30,214 nt of DNA from the NCBI GenBank assembly GCA_002361175.1, contig DESG01000088.1, forward strand, positions 1 to 30,214. Reading direction: 5' to 3'. Numbering within the stretch: the first letter of the stretch is position 1; each line of letters opens with the position of its first letter. This DNA is from Lachnoclostridium sp. UBA3320 (GTDB lineage: Bacteria; Bacillota; Clostridia; Lachnospirales; Lachnospiraceae). The position numbers and the translations under genes are program-made. Shown here in pieces: positions 24,453-30,214 of the stretch. The notes under the pieces were generated by a model. It was not told the DNA's origin. It made no database searches and saw only the letters and a program-made list of their open reading frames with translations.

Positions 24453-24481
24453 ACTATATACCAATTCAGACAATTTTGCAA
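24453..24481 (-). promoter_or_regulatory. Sigma-A-type promoter of the amino acid transporter operon
   Basis: On the minus strand, TTGCAA (24481-24476), a 17-bp spacer and TATAGT (24458-24453). It predicts a start near 24446, a leader of about 85 nt and passage through the hairpin at 24395-24433. Confidence 0.6.
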
Positions 24482-24490
24482 GTAGAAATT

Positions 24491-25651
24491 TTAAAATACA
24501 TCTAAAGCTGTCATTGCCATTGCCTTTGCTGCTATATGCATAAGCTTTTTTGCATCATCTGAACCTGCTACATCTATAAAGCCTTGCTCATGTATGCCTG
24601 CGTCCGAAATATGCGCTGTACTTAGTGTCGTATAACATACAGGGCATTTATATGATACATTTCCTATATCTGTACTTTCGCAATGATATTTGTCCCCTTT
24701 TTCAAGTTCAGTTATGCCAAGCTCTGCAAGGTTTGCTTTCATAAAATTATTAAGTGTTTCATTGCGTTTGATATCATAGAAAGTATTTTTAGCTCTTTTA
24801 TATTTAAATTTAGCGCCTGTCATAAGACTTGCACCTTTCCCAATATTTACCACACGTTCTGTTGCTCTTTCCAAGATATCTTTATTAGTTGCTCTTACAA
24901 ATATCCACATAGATGCATACTCTGGTATTATACTTGGAGACTGCCCTCCATTTGTTATTATTTCATGGATTTTTACATCAGCTCCAAACTGCTGTCTCAT
25001 AGCATTAATGCCAGCTATAACAAGATGACATGCATCAAGTGCATTAATTCCATTTTCAGGTTCTTTGGCTGCATGCGCAGCTTTACCATAAAATTCAAAT
25101 GTATAGTCAGTCATTGCCATGGCTGTAGTATCAACGCAATTTACTCTGCCAAGATGCATCTGTAATACGGCATCTATATTATCAAATGCGCCAAGTTCTG
25201 CAAAGTTAACTTTACTTCCAGTTTTTTCTTCTGACTGTGTTCCAAAAAGGATAACTTTTCCGTTATAATATCTGCTTATATCTTTTAGCACACGTGCAGC
25301 TGCCATTGTGCTGCCTGCTATCCAGTTATGTCCACACGCATGTGCAATTTTATTATGTGAATCTCCATATCCAAAAAGAGCATCATATTCTGCGAGAAAC
25401 GCCACAGTTTTACCATGATTGCCCATTTTTTCACTGTCAGTGCAGTACTGGGCTTTAAATGAAGTATCAAATCCCAAATAAGGATAAGTAACCTCAAATC
25501 CAATAGCACGCAGTTTTTTTACAAGAAATGCAGATGATTTATACTCTTCATCGCTAAGTTCAGGATTGTTAAAAATATAGTCGCTTATTTCTTCTGCCCA
25601 TTTTGCAATTTTATCTTCTGCTTGGCACACAATTCTTTTAATTTCTTCCAT
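24491..25651 (-). CDS. M20-family amidohydrolase (AbgB/HipO-like peptidase)
   Basis: A 386-residue zinc (or manganese) amidohydrolase of the M20D group, which cleaves N-acyl amino acids or dipeptide-like amides in the cytoplasm. Metal-binding motifs include HACGHN (104-109) and the Glu pair in GTQSEEKTG (about 141-142). MHLGR (about 175) and a late His in TTLSTAHISDAGIHEQGF complete the set. The lid/dimerisation domain follows AHAAKEPENGINALDA (about 200). GGGAGA precedes the ATG. It is 14 bp downstream of the DUF6273 gene and co-transcribed with it. The adjacent amino acid importer suggests a role in using imported acylated amino acids (inference). Confidence 0.88.
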   Translation of the reverse strand: MEEIKRIVCQAEDKIAKWAEEISDYIFNNPELSDEEYKSSAFLVKKLRAIGFEVTYPYLGFDTSFKAQYCTDSEKMGNHGKTVAFLAEYDALFGYGDSHNKIAHACGHNWIAGSTMAAARVLKDISRYYNGKVILFGTQSEEKTGSKVNFAELGAFDNIDAVLQMHLGRVNCVDTTAMAMTDYTFEFYGKAAHAAKEPENGINALDACHLVIAGINAMRQQFGADVKIHEIITNGGQSPSIIPEYASMWIFVRATNKDILERATERVVNIGKGASLMTGAKFKYKRAKNTFYDIKRNETLNNFMKANLAELGITELEKGDKYHCESTDIGNVSYKCPVCYTTLSTAHISDAGIHEQGFIDVAGSDDAKKLMHIAAKAMAMTALDVF

Positions 25652-25665
25652 ACAGTATCTCCCTG

Positions 25666-26841
25666 TTAATTACATTTCACCCAGAAAGAACACCTCACAG
25701 CTATATTGTCTTTAACAGGAGATATTCCGTCTAGCTGTACATTATCTGTTACATAACACACATTTCCTTCATTTGTTCCGCAGTCTTTAAGCCAGTAAGC
25801 ATCTGAACTAGTAATTATATTCTTATACTGTTCGTACTGTATCTTATCAAGTATTGATATTAATTCTGTGTATTTTTTACCATCTGTGATTAACTGTCCC
25901 TGCTCTACTATTGCAGACTTTTCATCACTACTAAAAACTTTTATATAATCAGTGTTAAGCCATCTGCACAGTGATGAATTATGCCATATATTACTTCCTT
26001 TTTTATCAAACTTTATCTTTCGTAAAATATCTTTTCTAAGTAATAATGCCCTACTGTCAATTTTATCAAGTAAAATCCATTTTGTATCTCCATATTTTAC
26101 AATATCTCCAGGATATGACTCTATAATAAATTTTTTCTCTAAGTTAAAAGCTTTTTTTTCTGCATCAAACTTATTCTGAGCAGATTTATAATATTTAAGT
26201 GCTTTTTTATAAGCACCCTTTTTCATAGATTTTTCTGCAAGACCATAATAACACTCTTTTATCTTACTTTTGCCATGTAATATACCACCTGATTCAATAT
26301 AATAGTTAATAGCTGTGTTTAATTTACCCTTTGACTGATAGTACATACCTTTTAATAGAGGAAAAAATGGTGTATTTATAAATGCTATTGCAAAAGCAGT
26401 AAGTATGCAAAACATAATTACCCATCTTTTACATGTTGCTATTGTCTCAATTTTTCTTATACGCCTTTGACATTCTTGTATATTTTTACTGCACTCTTCT
26501 TTTCTATAATTAAACTTTCTTACAAGTTTTAAATCCTCGATTATATCAGCAAAGTCACTTTTATTTTTAGCATTGTCAAATTTTTTAATTGCTGCTTTAA
26601 AAACCTCTGCTGCGCCTCTGTCTGTCGCTTCTTTAGCATTATTTAAACACTGCTCTTTGCGTTCTCTGGAGTCTTTATAATCACCAAGCTTTTCAAACTT
26701 CTTGGCTGCATCATTTAATGAAAAGACAAGTTTGTCAAATCTGATTATACAATCTACAGCTTCCATCAAACTCACAGCTGAGCGATATAAATTTTCTTCC
26801 TTTGAAAGCTTTTCTTTTTTCTTAAATGGTTTTGCTTGCAT
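25666..26841 (-). CDS. TPR-like membrane protein with a C-terminal DUF6273 domain
   Basis: A 391-residue protein with an unusual layout. The cytoplasmic N-terminal half (1-135) is helical and holds the FEKLGDYKDSRERKEQC pattern found in repeats of Clostridia tetratricopeptide-like proteins. One transmembrane helix follows (about 139-160). Then come exported TPR-like repeats (about 162-240; YYQSKGKLNTAINYY, KKGAYKKALKYYKSA). Last is a DUF6273 domain (about 240-391) with KWILLDK, SSLCRWLNTDYIKVFSSDEKSAI and YWLKD...CYVTDN. DUF6273 occurs in many surface or phage-like proteins; its function is unknown. Start: GGAGGTGG 6 nt before the ATG. It has a strong promoter of its own. Confidence 0.82.
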   Translation of the reverse strand: MQAKPFKKKEKLSKEENLYRSAVSLMEAVDCIIRFDKLVFSLNDAAKKFEKLGDYKDSRERKEQCLNNAKEATDRGAAEVFKAAIKKFDNAKNKSDFADIIEDLKLVRKFNYRKEECSKNIQECQRRIRKIETIATCKRWVIMFCILTAFAIAFINTPFFPLLKGMYYQSKGKLNTAINYYIESGGILHGKSKIKECYYGLAEKSMKKGAYKKALKYYKSAQNKFDAEKKAFNLEKKFIIESYPGDIVKYGDTKWILLDKIDSRALLLRKDILRKIKFDKKGSNIWHNSSLCRWLNTDYIKVFSSDEKSAIVEQGQLITDGKKYTELISILDKIQYEQYKNIITSSDAYWLKDCGTNEGNVCYVTDNVQLDGISPVKDNIAVRCSFWVKCN

Positions 26842-26874
26842 ATAACCACCTCCATTTCAAGATACAGCAAATTT

Positions 26875-26902
26875 ACTATATCATTTTTTGTAAATATGTC
26901 AA
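26875..26902 (-). promoter_or_regulatory. Strong sigma-A-type promoter of the DUF6273/amidohydrolase operon
   Basis: On the minus strand, a perfect TTGACA (26902-26897), a 16-bp spacer and TATAGT (26880-26875) preceded by TGA. The -35 abuts the MATE stop codon. A leader of about 27 nt is expected. Confidence 0.75.
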
Positions 26903-28276
26903 CTATTTGATTTGTTCAACCTTTTCTTTAGATAAAATTTTATTAATATTTAAGGTAAATAAAATTATTGCTGTTATTGCTGATGCAAAGTCTGAGACAG
27001 GTTCTGCAATATATACGCCATCTGCTCCTAAAAAAAACGGAAAAATAATTGCAAGAGGAGTTAAAAGTATTACTTTTCTAAGCATAGCTATAAAAAGTGA
27101 TATCTTTGCCTGACCAAGTGCCAAAAATGTAGGCTGAATTGCCATCTGTACGCCAAATAAAAGCATACCACACATAAATAATGGCATCTTGTCACCCACA
27201 AGATTTATAAGTGTTTCATCTTCAGTAAAAACTTTTGCAAATAGCTTGGGAACTGCCATAACTATTGCAGTTCCTACAAATGAAAAACTTCCGCATATCA
27301 AAATCATTCTTTTATATGTCTGTCTTACACGTTCAAAGTTTTGTGCACCAAAGTTATAACTTAGAAGAGGTTGTACACCCTGTGTAAATCCTCCAACTGG
27401 TGCAGAGAAAAACTGCATTACACTTTGCATTACTGTAAGAGATGCAACGTATATATCGCCACCATATTTTTGCAGTCCACTGTTCATAATTATTGATATA
27501 AGACTTTCTGTAGACCTCATAACAAATGGAGAGATACCAAGTGAAAAGATAGATTTTATAATTTCAAAATCTGGTTTCATATTTTTAAGCTTAACCTTTA
27601 ACAGTGCTTTTTTGCTGGTTAGAAAGTGCAGCACCCATATAGCTGACAAACTCTGTGAGATAATAGTAGCAATAGCAGCACCTTTTACACCCATATTAAA
27701 TGCAAAAATAAATATTGGGTCAAGTGCTATATTAAATATAGCTCCTACAAGCACAGAACACATTGCCACGCCAGAATTGCCTTGTGCTATAATATAAGTG
27801 TTAAGTCCAAGTGCAATTTCTACAGATATTGTTCCCACAAGATACCATGACAGATATGTACTTGCATAAGGAATAGTTGCATCACTTGCGCCAAATGCAT
27901 ATAGAAGTGGTCTTTGCCACACATAAAATACAAACATAAGAATAACAGTAAATATTATAAGCAAAAATGTACCATTACCAAGTATTTTTTCTGCATGTTC
28001 TTTATCGCCCTTGCCTAGCCATATCGAAGAAAGTGGTGCGCCTCCTTGACCTACAAATGCTGAAAAAGCAGAAATAAACACAATTATAGGAAGTGCAACG
28101 CCTACGCCTGTAAGTGCATTAGCACCGCCACCTGGTATATGTCCTATATAAATGCGGTCTACAATATTATAAAGTATATTTATTATTTGTGCCACTATAG
28201 TAGGCAATGCCATTTTAAACATCATTTTATTTAGATTGCCTTCTGAAAGTTTCTTTTCTTTTATACCATTCTCCAT
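26903..28276 (-). CDS. MATE-family efflux transporter
   Basis: A 457-residue multidrug and toxic compound extrusion transporter with twelve helices in two halves. The first half opens LNKMMFKMALPTIVAQIINILYNIVDRIYIGHIPGGGANALTGVGVALPI, the standard MATE start. The second half opens near residue 225 with IKSIFSLGISPFVMRSTESLISIIMNSGLQKYGGD and includes VGGFTQGVQPLLSYNFGAQNFERVRQ. Substrate ions and drugs cannot be told. AGGAGG lies 8 nt before the ATG. It starts 14 bp after the helicase stop, so both are probably in one transcript. No terminator is seen after it; the next promoter begins right at its stop. Confidence 0.93.
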   Translation of the reverse strand: MENGIKEKKLSEGNLNKMMFKMALPTIVAQIINILYNIVDRIYIGHIPGGGANALTGVGVALPIIVFISAFSAFVGQGGAPLSSIWLGKGDKEHAEKILGNGTFLLIIFTVILMFVFYVWQRPLLYAFGASDATIPYASTYLSWYLVGTISVEIALGLNTYIIAQGNSGVAMCSVLVGAIFNIALDPIFIFAFNMGVKGAAIATIISQSLSAIWVLHFLTSKKALLKVKLKNMKPDFEIIKSIFSLGISPFVMRSTESLISIIMNSGLQKYGGDIYVASLTVMQSVMQFFSAPVGGFTQGVQPLLSYNFGAQNFERVRQTYKRMILICGSFSFVGTAIVMAVPKLFAKVFTEDETLINLVGDKMPLFMCGMLLFGVQMAIQPTFLALGQAKISLFIAMLRKVILLTPLAIIFPFFLGADGVYIAEPVSDFASAITAIILFTLNINKILSKEKVEQIK

Positions 28277-28290
28277 AATTTTATCCTCCT

Positions 28291-30126
28291 CTATATTTTC
28301 GTGTTAATAATTTCCTGCACAAAACATGACATATTTGTTTCTTTATTAAAACGCTTTTTTACATAACTGATGTAAAGGTGTTCTTTAGCCCTTGTCATAG
28401 CCACATAAAATAAACGCCTTTCTTCTTCTATATCATTATCAAGCACAGCTTTACTATACGGAATAATACCTTCATTGGCATCTGGAATAAATACACAAGT
28501 ATATTCCAAGCCCTTTACACCATGCATTGTAAGCACAGATACAAAGTCGCTGTCTTGTTCTTCGCTATTTAACATAACTTTGTTTTTTCCTGCCTGCTCT
28601 TTTAATTCTTCACTATATAATTTAATATATTCAAACCATTTATCAAAACTTTTTTGTGATTTTGCCTCTTCTTGAATTTCATCAAGTACAGCCATAAAAC
28701 TATCTACAGATATATTTCTCTGCTTTGCATATTCCTTAATATAATCATTATAGCCCATACTATGCCTTATAAAATTTACTGCTGCAAATGGTTTTAAACC
28801 TGAAATAAATTGTAAATCACTTTGAAACTGTTCTATTCTCTCTATCATCCACAATTTGTCCTTATAAAAAAATTTAAGTTCTTCTATATCAACATAAGGC
28901 TTAGTAAAAGCACTTCTATGTACATATCTTTTGGGTTTATTTATTATTCTAAGAAATAAAGCTCTGTCTCTATTGCCTATTGCAATCTTTATATATGCAA
29001 GTATATCTTTTGCAATCCAGTGTTCATATATATTTGCAATATATTCTTTCACTATAAATGGTATTTTATATTCCACAAGTTTTGAAATAATAGCTTGTGC
29101 TTGCATATTTGTGCGAAATAAAACTGCCATTTCTCTATATAATATATTTTGTTTATTATATTCTAGTATCTTATTACAAATATAATTATTTTCTTCTGTA
29201 GTATTGTCAAATTGTTTAAAATGTACTGGATTTTGCTTTTCTTTAAATGCTCTAAGTTTCTTTATAAGCCTATTTTTATTGTGCTCTATAAGATGACTAG
29301 AAGCATCTACAACTGATGATATACATCTATAATTTACACTTAAAATATACTGTTTTGCATCTTTATAATCTTTTAAAAACTGCTGCATAATATCAGGTTT
29401 TGCTCCACGAAAGCCGTATATTGACTGATCGTCATCTCCCACAATAAAAAGATTATTAAAAGGTTTTGCAAGAAGTTTTATAACTTCGTACTGAATACTG
29501 TTGATGTCTTGAAATTCATCTATTAAGATAAACGGATATTGTCGCTGCCACATATTTAAAATATCCTCTCGTTTTGATAAAAGTTCATAACAGTATACAA
29601 GCATATCATCAAAATCAATAAGTCTTTGTCTCATTAGCTCATTTTGATATTTATCGTATATTTTTTTTATTATATCTTCAGTACAGTCTTTCATTCCTCC
29701 TTTAATAAGGCTAATTTTAACCTCTAAATCATCTAAAAATTCATTTTCATCATGAATTTCTATATCAATACTTGATACAATTTCCCTTAGTATGCTTCTT
29801 TTTGTGCTGTCACTTATAATATTTGCAGCTGTAAAATTATATGCCACTTTAAGAATCATAAAAAAAATTGCATGAAATGTGCCAAACTGCACTTTGCCAG
29901 AAATCTCTCCTACTATATTATTATACCTCTTTTTCATCTCAATAGCAGCAGCTTTAGTAAATGTTATAACAAGTATATTTGAAGGATTTATTTTATGGTG
30001 TTGTACTAAATAGCATATTCTCTCTGTTATAACACGAGTCTTTCCAGAGCCTGGTGTGCCTATAACAAGACATGGACCTCTAAAATGCATAACTGCTTTT
30101 TTTTGTTCATTATTAAGACTTACCAT
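28291..30126 (-). CDS. UvrD/PcrA-like superfamily 1 DNA helicase
   Basis: A 611-residue ATP-dependent 3'-5' helicase. All SF1A motifs are present. The Q motif is LNNEQKKAV, motif I is GTPGSGKTRV, motif Ia is VITFTKAAAIEMK and motif II is LIDEFQD. Motif III is VGDDDQSIYGFRGA, motif IV is LSVNYRC, motif V is TMHGVKGLEYTCVFIPDANEG and motif VI is RRLFYVAMTRAKEHLYI. It is about 100 residues shorter than PcrA, mainly in the 2B region and the C-terminal tail, so it may be a specialised small relative. AGGAG lies 8 nt before the ATG. A terminator hairpin for an upstream gene stands right before it. Confidence 0.92.
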   Translation of the reverse strand: MVSLNNEQKKAVMHFRGPCLVIGTPGSGKTRVITERICYLVQHHKINPSNILVITFTKAAAIEMKKRYNNIVGEISGKVQFGTFHAIFFMILKVAYNFTAANIISDSTKRSILREIVSSIDIEIHDENEFLDDLEVKISLIKGGMKDCTEDIIKKIYDKYQNELMRQRLIDFDDMLVYCYELLSKREDILNMWQRQYPFILIDEFQDINSIQYEVIKLLAKPFNNLFIVGDDDQSIYGFRGAKPDIMQQFLKDYKDAKQYILSVNYRCISSVVDASSHLIEHNKNRLIKKLRAFKEKQNPVHFKQFDNTTEENNYICNKILEYNKQNILYREMAVLFRTNMQAQAIISKLVEYKIPFIVKEYIANIYEHWIAKDILAYIKIAIGNRDRALFLRIINKPKRYVHRSAFTKPYVDIEELKFFYKDKLWMIERIEQFQSDLQFISGLKPFAAVNFIRHSMGYNDYIKEYAKQRNISVDSFMAVLDEIQEEAKSQKSFDKWFEYIKLYSEELKEQAGKNKVMLNSEEQDSDFVSVLTMHGVKGLEYTCVFIPDANEGIIPYSKAVLDNDIEEERRLFYVAMTRAKEHLYISYVKKRFNKETNMSCFVQEIINTKI

Positions 30127-30142
30127 TATTTATCTCCTATAG

Positions 30143-30183
30143 AAAAAAAGCTCTTGCTATACAAGTTTGCATAGCAAAAGCTT
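30143..30183 (-). terminator. Terminator of an upstream minus-strand gene
   Basis: On the minus strand, AAGCTTTTGCTAT pairs with ATAGCAAGAGCTT (one mismatch) across a 10-nt loop and seven T follow. It ends a gene lying beyond the right edge and sits directly before the helicase ribosome site. Confidence 0.8.
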
Positions 30184-30214
30184 CTATATCTTATATCTTC
30201 AAAACTGTATACTG

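Noticed and set aside
24683..25165. 160-residue plus-strand open frame opposite the amidohydrolase gene
   Set aside because: It has no ribosome site and no recognisable motifs, and lies fully inside a well-supported gene on the other strand.

Overview
The window reads as part of a low-GC Clostridia chromosome, most likely a Lachnospiraceae-type gut bacterium (inference). The grounds are AT-rich intergenic DNA, strong AGGAGG-type ribosome binding sites, a Pro/Thr-linked surface protease with bacterial Ig-like domains, DUF6273 and DUF368 proteins, and paired ECF sigma/anti-sigma genes. I see no rRNA, tRNA, CRISPR array or transposase.

Layout. (1) 1-1920, plus strand: a BlaR1-like M56 metalloprotease and a BlaI-like repressor, then a remnant of a secreted-protein gene and a bidirectional terminator. 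(2) 1996-5137, minus: a secreted papain-like protease followed by an EamA transporter. (3) 5344-7342, plus: a DUF368/PopT-type undecaprenyl-phosphate translocase and an AI-2E-family membrane protein, facing a minus-strand VanZ-family gene. (4) 8467-9684, plus: an OGG-type DNA glycosylase and an orphan HipB-like regulator. (5) 9816-14742, plus: a four-gene unit of ABC ATPase, FtsX permease, OmpR-type response regulator and histidine kinase, preceded by a likely regulated promoter. (6) 15063-16855, plus: an ECF sigma factor and its membrane anti-sigma factor. (7) 17057-21919, minus: a second ECF module (sigma, zinc-binding anti-sigma, two small membrane proteins) directly downstream of an ABC-2 permease/ATPase pair. 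(8) 22067-24361, minus: a polar amino acid ABC importer. (9) 24491-26841, minus: an M20 amidohydrolase and a DUF6273/TPR membrane protein. (10) 26903-30126, minus: a MATE exporter and a UvrD-like helicase.

The standout observation is in region 7. A 60-bp sequence is repeated perfectly at 19067-19126 and 21936-21995, and the similarity extends to about 74 bp. One copy lies directly upstream of the ECF sigma gene and the other directly upstream of the ABC-2 permease. Each copy carries the same ECF-like promoter (TGAAGAC, 16 bp, CGTTATA). This suggests that the sigma factor drives both its own operon and the ABC transporter, a self-contained arrangement like the Bacillus subtilis sigY-yxl operon. 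The ABC module is also bracketed by direct repeats and could be gained or lost by recombination.

Many genes here concern the cell envelope and antibiotic or stress sensing (BlaR/BlaI, PopT-like, VanZ-like, FtsX-ABC with a two-component system, two ECF systems, MATE). All functional names rest on motifs read by eye; no database search was possible.
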